From an uncultured Pelagibacteraceae bacterium (GTDB lineage Bacteria > Pseudomonadota > Alphaproteobacteria > Pelagibacterales > Pelagibacteraceae): 64,000 bases of DNA. A program made the translations under genes and the position numbers. The notes beneath the pieces were generated by a model that was not told where the DNA came from, ran no database searches, and was given only the letters and a program-made list of their open reading frames with translations. Positions 36,707-43,955 of the stretch are shown here, piece by piece. How positions within the stretch are numbered: position 1 is the first letter of the stretch; every line of letters begins with the position of its first letter. The DNA lies in assembly GCA_902557775.1 (NCBI GenBank), contig CACEBD010000001.1:124001-188000 (forward strand). Direction: 5' to 3'.

Positions 36707-37816
36707 ATGAAAACATTAAAAGTATTGTTAGTAGCACTAACAGCTTTATCTTTTTCAGTAGCAAACGCTGGTGAGTTATCAATCACTGGTTCTGCTAAAG
36801 CTTCTTACGCTATAGGATCATCAGATGGTGCATCAGGTAAGGTAGAAGCTGACAAAGGTTTAGGTGTCACTAACGAATTTAGTTTATCAGCGACAGGTGA
36901 GTTGGATAACGGAATGACTTGGTCATATGCTCAAGACATTGACGGTGCAACTGTACAAGATGATGCTAAATTAACATTAACAGGCGGTTTCGGTACTGTT
37001 GGTGTATTTATTTCTGAAGGTGGTTTAGATACAGATAACACTGCATCTCAATCAGTAATTTCAAGACCGTCAGACACTTCATACAATGAAGGTATGGTGG
37101 ATACTTGGGACATCAGTGGTATGAATACACTTCAATATCACACGCCAGCTGGTTTAATACCTTTCGGTATCACAGCTAAAATAGCTTACGCTCCATCTAT
37201 GACAAGTGGTGTTAACGACTACAAAGCAGCAGGTGGTGCTAATGCAGTAACACAAGTAAATCCAGGTACTGGTGCAAGCTTCTGGAATACAGCAGCTGCT
37301 CCATTAACACAAACTATAGCTAATATGGGTGACTCTGCAACTCACTACCAAGTGACAATTGCTGAAATCCCAATGTTAGAAGGTTTAACAATTGGAGCTG
37401 ACTACTTAGATATATCTGGTCAATTGAACTCAACAGCACAAGAAGCTGAATCAGGTTCATACTACGCAACTTATGCAGTAGGTCCAGTATCATTAGGTTA
37501 CAGCAAAAGTTACTTAGCAACAGCAATGAAGACACACGCTTCTGCTAACTATTTAGAGTCTTTAGAAGCAACTAAAATGTCTGCAGCTGTGAACGTAAAC
37601 GATGAACTTTCTATCTCTTATGAGCAAGAAAAATCAGAGCCAACGTTAAAAACTTCATCAACTACTATGTATGATCTTGAGTCAACAGGACTTCAAGCAG
37701 CTTACACAATGGGTGGTATGACTTTAGCGATTGCTATGAACGATCACGAAAACGTTCAATACTCAGATTCAAAAGATGTTAAAGATACTGTATTTTCAGT
37801 AGCTATGGCATTTTAA
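36707..37816 (+). CDS. Outer-membrane porin (major SAR11-type porin)
   Basis: The 369-residue protein has a clear signal peptide MKTLKVLLVALTALSFSVANA with cleavage after ANA (21), then GELSITGSAKASYAIGSSDG, alternating beta strands, and a C-terminal strand TVFSVAMAF ending in Phe, the outer-membrane assembly signal. It matches the gram-negative porin family (16-strand type expected). It is the only gene here with a strong Shine-Dalgarno site plus strong terminator and more balanced, GC-richer codon use (alanine and glycine GCT/GGT codons), all signs of high expression. It mediates passive uptake of small solutes. Confidence 0.95.
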   Translation: MKTLKVLLVALTALSFSVANAGELSITGSAKASYAIGSSDGASGKVEADKGLGVTNEFSLSATGELDNGMTWSYAQDIDGATVQDDAKLTLTGGFGTVGVFISEGGLDTDNTASQSVISRPSDTSYNEGMVDTWDISGMNTLQYHTPAGLIPFGITAKIAYAPSMTSGVNDYKAAGGANAVTQVNPGTGASFWNTAAAPLTQTIANMGDSATHYQVTIAEIPMLEGLTIGADYLDISGQLNSTAQEAESGSYYATYAVGPVSLGYSKSYLATAMKTHASANYLESLEATKMSAAVNVNDELSISYEQEKSEPTLKTSSTTMYDLESTGLQAAYTMGGMTLAIAMNDHENVQYSDSKDVKDTVFSVAMAF

Positions 37817-37834
37817 TAATCTAGTATTTTAAAT

Positions 37835-38410
37835 TTAAAAAAGCCGGTTAACTATGTTAGCCGGCTTTTTTTTTAGTTCTGATAAAATAGCAATTGATTT
37901 ACAGTTAATGTGTTTTAAATAGTTCAATTTCTCGATCTTTATACCACCCAAAGCAACAAAATTTTTTGAAATCTTTTTACAGAAAATGTTGAACTTTATT
38001 ATGCCTAAATGCGGAGCTTTATCATCATAATCTACCTTAAACAGCTTAGATAATAAGATATAATTACATCCTTGGAGAACTTTTAATTTTATCTCTTTCA
38101 TGCTATGAGCTGACCCGATAATTGAAAAATTATTTTTTTTAAAATGAAGTGTCTTAAGATCTTTATTAAAGGCCGAAACATAAAGTCCATCAGCTTTTAT
38201 TGCAATAGCTAGTTTAGTATCGTTTGCAATAAAAAGATTAATTTGTTTTAATTTACATTGTTTTCTAAATTTTTTAACATCATTAATATTTTCTGATTTT
38301 TTAAAATTTCTGTAAATAATGTTAAACTTATTATGTTTTTTTATATTTCTTAAATTCAAATCTTTGATACTCTCAATTATTAAAAAATATTTTTTTTTAA
38401 AAGCAAACAT
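37835..38410 (-). CDS. Thiamine-phosphate synthase / TenI-like barrel protein (divergent)
   Basis: With the ATG at 38410 the product has 191 residues. It shows the ThiE/TenI pattern in divergent form: FIANDTKLAIAIKADGLYVSAFN (about 66-88, where ThiE has 'NDr.dlA...gADGvHlGq.D'), IIGSAHSMKEIKLKVLQGCNYILLSKLFKV (about 100-129) and FVALGGIKIEKLNYL (about 154-168). The usual His of DGvHlGQ is replaced by Tyr and several phosphate-binding residues are missing, so enzyme activity is uncertain. SAR11 depends on exogenous pyrimidine for thiamine, so a thiamine role is plausible but inferred. The gene ends inside the porin terminator and its start codon abuts that of the YggS gene. Confidence 0.78.
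   Translation of the reverse strand: MFAFKKKYFLIIESIKDLNLRNIKKHNKFNIIYRNFKKSENINDVKKFRKQCKLKQINLFIANDTKLAIAIKADGLYVSAFNKDLKTLHFKKNNFSIIGSAHSMKEIKLKVLQGCNYILLSKLFKVDYDDKAPHLGIIKFNIFCKKISKNFVALGGIKIEKLNYLKHINCKSIAILSELKKKPANIVNRLF
37841..37874. terminator. Strong terminator after the porin, probably bidirectional
   Basis: GCCGGTTAAC (37843-37852) pairs with GTTAGCCGGC (37856-37865) around a 3-base loop, followed by nine T residues on the plus strand and, on the minus strand, by T residues at 37842-37837. The minus-strand arm codes for the last residues of the convergent TenI-like gene, so that gene ends inside the terminator. Confidence 0.93.
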
Positions 38411-39061
38411 ATGAACACCATAATTCAAAGATTTAATAAAATAAAATCTAATATAACATCTATCAAACCTATTAGGCCTGTTAATATTGTTGCAGTAAGT
38501 AAAACTTTTGCACTAAATCATATTCAGCCTTTGATAGACTACGGTCATAAACATTTTGGTGAGAATAAAGTACAAGAGGCATTTTCTAAGTGGAGCGAAC
38601 TGAAAAATAGCAATAATTCATTAAACCTCCATATGGTAGGAAAATTACAAAGTAATAAAGCAAAAAAAGCTGTCGAGATATTCGATTACATTCACTCACT
38701 TGATAATCAAAAACTTGCTGACATACTGTCAAAGGAAGAACAAAATTTAGGTAAAAAGCTTAAATATTTTATTCAAGTTAATATCGGTAACGAACTACAG
38801 AAATCAGGCGTGCAAGCACAAGAATTAGACAATTTTTATAATTATTGCATTAAAGAAAAAAACCTTAATGTTATAGGTTTAATGGTTATTCCACCTAACG
38901 ATAACAATACAAATAAATATTTTAAAATTTTAGACGAATTAAATAACTCTCTATCTTTAAAAGAGTTAAGTATGGGGATGTCAGCAGACTACTATGAAGC
39001 GATTAAAAATAATGCAACGTTTGTAAGGATTGGAAGCTTAATTTTCGGAAATAGGGGTTAA
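38411..39061 (+). CDS. YggS-family pyridoxal-phosphate homeostasis protein
   Basis: The 216-residue TIM-barrel protein has VNIVAVSKTF (about 24-33, PLP-binding Lys), YGHKHFGENKVQEAFSKW (about 44-61), LHMVGKLQSNKAKKAVEIFDYIHSLDN (about 71-97), FIQVNIGNELQKSGV (about 119-133) and the C-terminal LSMGMSADYYEAIKNNATFVRIGSLIFG, all PLPBP signatures. It controls free PLP and amino acid balance and has no known catalytic activity. Its ATG touches the start codon of the divergent TenI-like gene, and its stop overlaps the L,D-transpeptidase stop (TTAA). Confidence 0.96.
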   Translation: MNTIIQRFNKIKSNITSIKPIRPVNIVAVSKTFALNHIQPLIDYGHKHFGENKVQEAFSKWSELKNSNNSLNLHMVGKLQSNKAKKAVEIFDYIHSLDNQKLADILSKEEQNLGKKLKYFIQVNIGNELQKSGVQAQELDNFYNYCIKEKNLNVIGLMVIPPNDNNTNKYFKILDELNNSLSLKELSMGMSADYYEAIKNNATFVRIGSLIFGNRG

Positions 39062-39549
39062 ACTATTTTTACTTTTGTACTTTTTGAAATCAACATAACT
39101 AGTTTTTTAATATGAGATTTGTTTATAGCAATGCAGCCTTGCGTTGATGAATAATTTTTTTTTGAAATATGTAAAAATATAGCACTTCCTTTGTTCCTAA
39201 CTACAGGTTTCATATTATAATTTAAAACCACAACAACATCGTAGATGTTATCTTTTCTAAATAGTTTTTCAAATGTGGGATTAAAGGGATATTTTATAAG
39301 TCTATTGTAACTTTTAGAATTCGGATCATTACACCAACCCATATTTTTTTTTATTGGGAAAGTTTTAATTTTTGTTCTTAAATTTTTTATTCTGTCTTTT
39401 CTTATGAAGATTTTTGTAATCTTATAAATACCTTTAGGAGTAATTAAGTCTCCCTCTTTTAATTTAATTCCTATTCCCCTTTTACCAACTGCACATTTTA
39501 CTTTATAGTTCCCGTAGGATAATATCTTATTTTTAATTATTATATGCAC
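39058..39549 (-). CDS. L,D-transpeptidase (YkuD) family protein without signal peptide
   Basis: The 163-residue sequence shows GDLITPKGIYKI (about 33-44), MGWCNDPNSKSYNRLIKYP (about 70-88, the 'W..dp....YN' segment of the COG3786 subfamily) and the catalytic FLHISKKNYSSTQGCIAI with His at about 127 and Cys at about 138. Such enzymes cross-link or edit peptidoglycan, but no N-terminal signal or membrane segment is visible, so export is unexplained. The start is GTG and overlaps the divergent regulator gene by six bases. Confidence 0.87.
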   Translation of the reverse strand: MHIIIKNKILSYGNYKVKCAVGKRGIGIKLKEGDLITPKGIYKITKIFIRKDRIKNLRTKIKTFPIKKNMGWCNDPNSKSYNRLIKYPFNPTFEKLFRKDNIYDVVVVLNYNMKPVVRNKGSAIFLHISKKNYSSTQGCIAINKSHIKKLVMLISKSTKVKIV

Positions 39550-40170
39550 AAACTAAATGTTTTGATTATTGGACCATCCCATTTTATAAGTACTTTAAAC
39601 GAACTTAAGACTTTTTTAAAGTTTAACTTATTTTCTAACGAAAATAAGTTAACCGTTATGATTCCTGATAATATAGATGTATTAATTTGTCATAATCAAG
39701 ATATCCAAAATTTTAAAAAGATAAATAATTTAGATAAATTGCAAATTATAAAAATATTGGCTTTAAATTCAAAAGATAAATTAATTGAAAACTTTGATCA
39801 CGTTATAAATCTTCCTACAACTTTGAATGATTTAAATAAAGTTGTTGAACAAGCTGCCATTAAAAAAAAATTTCATCAGAATTCTTCTATTAAAGTAAAA
39901 GGTTATCTATTGGATAAAAATGAGAAAAAATTAATTAAAAATGATAAATCAATTATTTTGACTGAAAAAGAAGTTCAACTTATAGAACTCTTTTCAAAAA
40001 AAAACAAACCGCTATCAAAAAATTTAATTTTATCTACAGTTTGGCACTACTCATCAGAGGCAGATACGCATACCGTTGAAACTCATATATATAGATTAAG
40101 AAAGAAAATAAACAATTTATTTAAAGATGAAAATTTCATAGTTAATACAAAAGATGGTTATAAGCTTTGA
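39544..40170 (+). CDS. OmpR-type winged-helix regulator with degenerate receiver
   Basis: The 208-residue protein has an OmpR/PhoB C-terminal DNA-binding domain: LTEKEVQLIELFSKKNKPLSKNLILSTVWHYSSEADTHTVETHIYRLRKKI (about 139-189) and the final VNTKDGYKL. The N-terminal 110 residues look like a receiver fold (LNVLIIGPSHF; DVLICHNQDI; ILALNSKD), but the phosphoacceptor aspartate is not where expected (CHNQ). It is probably a phosphorylation-independent transcription regulator. The target is unknown. A 35-residue ArfA-like gene overlaps its stop by 4 bases. Confidence 0.85.
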   Translation: MHKLNVLIIGPSHFISTLNELKTFLKFNLFSNENKLTVMIPDNIDVLICHNQDIQNFKKINNLDKLQIIKILALNSKDKLIENFDHVINLPTTLNDLNKVVEQAAIKKKFHQNSSIKVKGYLLDKNEKKLIKNDKSIILTEKEVQLIELFSKKNKPLSKNLILSTVWHYSSEADTHTVETHIYRLRKKINNLFKDENFIVNTKDGYKL

Positions 40171-40274
40171 AAAAAAGAAATAAAATAGCTGTAGATCTTT
40201 TTTCGAAAAAATATCGAAAAAGAGTAATTAAACCTAAGAAAGGTAAGGGAAGTTTTAAAAGAAAAAAGAAATAA
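40167..40274 (+). CDS. arfA: ArfA-like alternative ribosome-rescue factor (35 residues)
   Basis: A TTG-started frame overlapping the preceding stop (TTGA) codes for 35 residues: MKKRNKIAVDLFSKKYRKRV followed by IKPKKGKGSFKRKKK. The second half lines up with the core of E. coli ArfA (RQRVEKNKKGKGSYMRKGK) with the same spacing of Arg, Val, the KKGKGS block, an aromatic, and R-K. ArfA recruits release factor 2 to free ribosomes stalled on non-stop mRNAs when trans-translation fails. It has no hydrophobic segment and is highly basic. The gene ends one base before the convergent PfkB gene. The similarity is strong but short, so a ribosome-associated basic peptide of other function remains possible. 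Confidence 0.7.
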   Translation: MKKRNKIAVDLFSKKYRKRVIKPKKGKGSFKRKKK

Positions 40275-41204
40275 TTAACTTAATCTTGCACCTATTGTTT
40301 GAATTACTTTTGAAGACATTTCAGTTCCTTTTTCTAAACTTTCCATCAGCGATGTTCCGTTAATATGTCCGTGGAGAAAACCGCTTGCAAATAAATCTCC
40401 AGCTCCAGTTAAATCTACTAGCCTAATATCCTTTTTAGCATTGCATTCCACTACAACGTCATCATTTATTGCTATCGCCCCTTTATCACCTCGTGTTACG
40501 ACTAAAAGTTTTTTTGTACTTTTAGAAAATTCAATTACATCTTCAATTTTTTTAGTATTTATTAAAGACATAATTTCCTGCTCATTTGCAAAAGTGATAT
40601 CTAAATTATTTTTTACTAACTCAAGAAAACTAGACTTATGTCTCTTTACGCAAAATAAATCTGAAAGTGACATCGCAACTTTATTAGAATTATTTATTGC
40701 CTTATCAAAGGCTTTTCGGGGTTCTCCTTCATCCCATAAATAACCTTCAAGAAAAAGTATTTCACTATTTTTAATGGCACTAACATCAATATCTCGCTCA
40801 TTAATTTTTCCTGCTGTTCCTAAAAAAGTAACCATTGTTCTCTCAGAGTCAGGCGTAATTAAAATTAGGCAAGTACCAGTTGGAACCGTTTCTTTCTTTT
40901 TTGAATAAAAATACTTTACGTTCTCTTTTTTCAATCCATCTTCGTATTTAGCACCTAACTCGTCATCATTTATTTTACCAATAAAACCTACTTCATTTCC
41001 TAATTGCGAAAGACCAACAATAGAATTGGCAACCGATCCACCAGATATCGTTTCCTCAATTTTGAGACTTAAAAGTAATTTTTTAAACTCATTTTCATCT
41101 ACTAATTTCATAGTGCTTTTAGTTAAAAAATTTTGTTCAATAAAATTTTCATTTACTTTGCAAATGACGTCTACTATTGCGTTCCCTATACCAAGAATTT
41201 TCAT
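40275..41204 (-). CDS. PfkB-family kinase (adenosine/ribokinase-like)
   Basis: The 309-residue kinase begins ILGIGNAIVDVICKV (3-17), has GGSVANSIVGLSQLG (about 55-69, substrate-binding GG), GFIGKINDDELG (about 73-84), the adenine-loop VTRGDKGAIAI (about 233-243) and the catalytic DLTGAGDLFASGFLHG (about 263-278, catalytic Asp in GAGD). Alphaproteobacterial relatives are annotated as adenosine kinase or sugar kinase; the substrate is not settled. It is the last gene of the minus-strand run grpE-dnaK-dnaJ-small membrane protein-dapB-nth, four bases after nth. Confidence 0.88.
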   Translation of the reverse strand: MKILGIGNAIVDVICKVNENFIEQNFLTKSTMKLVDENEFKKLLLSLKIEETISGGSVANSIVGLSQLGNEVGFIGKINDDELGAKYEDGLKKENVKYFYSKKKETVPTGTCLILITPDSERTMVTFLGTAGKINERDIDVSAIKNSEILFLEGYLWDEGEPRKAFDKAINNSNKVAMSLSDLFCVKRHKSSFLELVKNNLDITFANEQEIMSLINTKKIEDVIEFSKSTKKLLVVTRGDKGAIAINDDVVVECNAKKDIRLVDLTGAGDLFASGFLHGHINGTSLMESLEKGTEMSSKVIQTIGARLS

Positions 41205-41208
41205 AATT

Positions 41209-41862
41209 TTAAGCTTTTTTAGTTTTAATTGGCCTTCTTCTATTTGGATAGCACCTTTTGCAAATTTTACAAGTTATTCCATGACAATCTCTTGCTTTAC
41301 AATACTCTCTACCGTACCAAATAATTTGAAGATGCAATTTGTTCCAATATTTTTTCGGAAAGATTTGTTTTAAATCCTTTTCAGTTTGCACAACATTTTT
41401 TCCACTCGTAAGACCCCATCTTTGTGCAAGCCTATGAATGTGAGTATCAACTGGAAAAGCCGGATATCCAAAACCTTGAGACATTACCACACTAGCTGTT
41501 TTATGTCCCACACCAGGTAATTGTTCTAGCTCTTCATATGTTTTAGGTACTTGACCATCGTATTTCTCAACTAATGTTTTAGATAAATAAAAAATACTTT
41601 TGGCTTTAACTCTAAATATTCCAATTTGTTTAATTAATCTCTCAATTTTTTTTCTTCCTAATTTTACAAAGTGATGAGGCTTGTAATATTTTGGATAAAT
41701 GTTTTTTGTCACATTATTTACATTGACGTCGGTACATTGCGCTGAGAGAAGCACAGATATTAAAAGTGTAAAAGTATTTTTGTAATTAAGTGGAATAGGA
41801 ACCTTTGGATAAGTCTTATTTAATAAACTAATGATGATCTTAGATTTTTCCTTATTATTCAC
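41209..41862 (-). CDS. nth: Endonuclease III with altered [4Fe-4S] cysteine spacing
   Basis: The 217-residue glycosylase removes oxidised pyrimidines from DNA. It has LLSAQCTDVNVNNVTKNIYPKYY (about 36-58), the helix-hairpin-helix ELEQLPGVGHKTASVVMSQGFG (about 107-128, catalytic Lys in GHKTA) and PVDTHIHRLAQRWGL (catalytic Asp). The C-terminal cluster reads C-x4-C-x4-C-x2-C-x2-C (about 187-203) rather than the canonical C-x6-C-x2-C-x5-C: the first, third and last positions agree with the standard frame, the second is Gly, and extra Cys sit at 6 and 14. It starts with GTG overlapping the dapB stop by four bases. Confidence 0.95.
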   Translation of the reverse strand: MNNKEKSKIIISLLNKTYPKVPIPLNYKNTFTLLISVLLSAQCTDVNVNNVTKNIYPKYYKPHHFVKLGRKKIERLIKQIGIFRVKAKSIFYLSKTLVEKYDGQVPKTYEELEQLPGVGHKTASVVMSQGFGYPAFPVDTHIHRLAQRWGLTSGKNVVQTEKDLKQIFPKKYWNKLHLQIIWYGREYCKARDCHGITCKICKRCYPNRRRPIKTKKA

Positions 41863-42635
41863 TTAAAGTTTAAAAGATCTCTCATGGAGTAGAGGCCTGC
41901 TTTTCTATTGATCAACCATTTTGCTGCCTCCAGCGCACCTTCAGAGTAAAGAGCTCTATCAAATGACTCGTGATTTAGGGTAACTATTTCTTTACCGTTT
42001 GAAAAAGCTACCTCATGTTCCCCGATCACCTCTCCTTTTCTAATTGAATTAAAGTTTATTTTTTTTCCATATGGAAATGATTTCTTGTTCAAATATTTCT
42101 TACCAATTAAACTGTAAAAATCCTTGTTTTTTCCTAAAGCAACTCCTCTTCCTAACATCAACGCGGTACCTGATGGATAATCTTTTTTACGTTTGTGATG
42201 AACTTCATAAACTTTACTTAAAAAATTTTTCCCCAAGGATCTAGATGCTACTTCAGTTAGAAACGTAAGTAAATTTACGCCTAAGCTCATATTCCCAGCT
42301 TTAAGTATTGGAATTTTTTTTGAAAATTTCTTTATTAAATTTTCCTCTCTTTTTGTAAAACCTGTTGTTCCAATCACAACTTTTTTCTTTTGTTTTGATG
42401 CAATTTTTAAAATTTCTAATGTGCATTTAGGTACTGTAAAATCAATAATTATATTCGCTTTTTTGAAAGAGTTAATTGAGTTTAGTTCAGGCTTAATTCC
42501 ATAAACTTTTTTATTTATTTTTCTATTTTCAGTTAATGAGACAATTTTAAAAAATCTATTTTTCTTCACAGACTTAATGAGTTGTTGGCCCATTCTTCCC
42601 ATGCATCCTGATATTGCTAAGTTAATTTTTTTCAT
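41859..42635 (-). CDS. dapB: 4-hydroxy-tetrahydrodipicolinate reductase
   Basis: DapB makes tetrahydrodipicolinate for lysine and peptidoglycan. The 258-residue sequence shows LAISGCMGRMGQQLIKSV (5-22, NAD(P)-binding GxxGxMG), VVIGTTGFTKREENLI (about 92-107), AGNMSLGVNLL (about 118-128), VYEVHHKRKKDYPSGTALMLG (about 142-162, catalytic HH..K and SGTA) and GEVIGEHEV. Length is normal. Its ATG overlaps the stop of the upstream 55-residue membrane protein by one base (TAATG). Confidence 0.97.
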   Translation of the reverse strand: MKKINLAISGCMGRMGQQLIKSVKKNRFFKIVSLTENRKINKKVYGIKPELNSINSFKKANIIIDFTVPKCTLEILKIASKQKKKVVIGTTGFTKREENLIKKFSKKIPILKAGNMSLGVNLLTFLTEVASRSLGKNFLSKVYEVHHKRKKDYPSGTALMLGRGVALGKNKDFYSLIGKKYLNKKSFPYGKKINFNSIRKGEVIGEHEVAFSNGKEIVTLNHESFDRALYSEGALEAAKWLINRKAGLYSMRDLLNFK

Positions 42636-42802
42636 TATTTAATAAAATAAATAGCTACAATAATCACTAGCACAATTATAGTCCAGATAGATAAATTATT
42701 TAAAAATTGTTTAAGCTTATTATTAGTGGATAAAAAACCAGGCAAGACCAAAGCGAGAACCGCAATTAGAAATATTGCAGATATTATTTGATCAGTTTCC
42801 AT
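42635..42802 (-). CDS. 55-residue two-helix membrane protein between dnaJ and dapB
   Basis: An ATG-started frame on the minus strand codes for 55 residues: a short N-terminus METDQ, a hydrophobic helix IISAIFLIAVLALVLPGFL (6-24), a polar turn STNNKLKQFLNNL (25-37), and a second helix SIWTIIVLVIIVAIYFIK (38-55). Its start follows dnaJ by 5 bases and its TAA overlaps the dapB ATG (TAATG), so it fits exactly in the only space between two coupled genes. I do not recognise a family. A hairpin-like membrane peptide of unknown role is the most that can be said. Confidence 0.72.
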   Translation of the reverse strand: METDQIISAIFLIAVLALVLPGFLSTNNKLKQFLNNLSIWTIIVLVIIVAIYFIK

Positions 42803-42807
42803 TTAAT

Positions 42808-43932
42808 TTAAGTTTTTTTCCAAAATTTCTTAGCTTTTTCAAAAAAGTTTTTAATAACCGGGTCCGGTTTATTGGTTTCGATTTCATTAAATTCCTCTAA
42901 AATCTCTTTTTGCCTTTTAGAAAGCGAGGTCGGTACTTGGGTAACAACTCTTATATAAAGATCGCCAAATAAACTTCTTCTAAGAATAGGCATACCTTTG
43001 CCTTTTAATCTGAACTGTTTCCCATGTTGAGTTCCTGCAGGAATCTTAATTTTAGATTTACCACCGTCAATCGAAGGTACTTCTACTGATGTCCCTAATG
43101 TTGCATCTGAAAAAGAAATAGGTAATTCATAATATAAATTTTCCTCAGATCTTTTAAAAATATTGTGATTATCTATAGATATGAATAAGTATAAATCCCC
43201 GTTTAAACCGCCTTTTGATCCTGCTTCACCCTTACCGGAAAGCCTTATTCTAGTACCGTCATCAACTCCTTTTGGAATTTTTACTGTTACGTTTTCATTG
43301 GCTTGCATTTTTCCATTCCCGCTACAACTCTTACATGGTGATCCAATCATTTCACCATATCCGCTGCATTGAGGACAAGTTTGTTGAACTGTAAAAAAAC
43401 CTTGGTTTGTTCTTACCTTACCTCTTCCAGAACAGTAATCACATCTTATTGGTTTAGAACCTTTTGCTGCTCCACTCCCCGAGCAAGATTTACAAGTTTT
43501 GTAAGTAGTATATCTTACGTTTTTTTCGGTACCTTTGTAAGCATCTTCAAGGCTAATACTAACATCATACCTTAAATCATCACCTCTGTTGCTTGTTCTC
43601 CTTGAAGAACCTCCACCAAAGTCGCTGAAAAAATCTTCAAAGATATCTGAAAATGATGAACTATCAAAACCTCCAAAACCTTGGAAGCCACTTGCGCCAC
43701 CACCACCTTCAAATGCTGCATGACCAAATTGATCATAGTTTGCTTTTCTTTTATCGTCTGAAAGTATGTGATAAGCCTCACTAGCTTCTTTAAACTTTTC
43801 TTCCGAAGCTTTGTCGCCTTTATTTTTGTCTGGATGGTATTTTAGTGCTAATTTTCTGTAAGCTTTCTTGATATCGTCTTTTGAAGCTCCTCGCGGAATA
43901 CCTAAGACATCATAACAATCTCTTTTAGCCAC
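42808..43932 (-). CDS. dnaJ: Chaperone DnaJ
   Basis: DnaJ stimulates DnaK ATPase and delivers unfolded proteins. The 374-residue protein shows the J domain with YHPDKNKG (HPD at about 33-35), a Gly/Phe-rich stretch (about 75-115), four zinc motifs of type CxxCxGxG ([32 protein letters not shown], about 145-210) and the C-terminal substrate domain. It follows dnaK by 23 bases on the minus strand. Confidence 0.98.
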   Translation of the reverse strand: MAKRDCYDVLGIPRGASKDDIKKAYRKLALKYHPDKNKGDKASEEKFKEASEAYHILSDDKRKANYDQFGHAAFEGGGGASGFQGFGGFDSSSFSDIFEDFFSDFGGGSSRRTSNRGDDLRYDVSISLEDAYKGTEKNVRYTTYKTCKSCSGSGAAKGSKPIRCDYCSGRGKVRTNQGFFTVQQTCPQCSGYGEMIGSPCKSCSGNGKMQANENVTVKIPKGVDDGTRIRLSGKGEAGSKGGLNGDLYLFISIDNHNIFKRSEENLYYELPISFSDATLGTSVEVPSIDGGKSKIKIPAGTQHGKQFRLKGKGMPILRRSLFGDLYIRVVTQVPTSLSKRQKEILEEFNEIETNKPDPVIKNFFEKAKKFWKKT

Positions 43933-43955
43933 AGGACGTCTCCTTATTTTCTATC

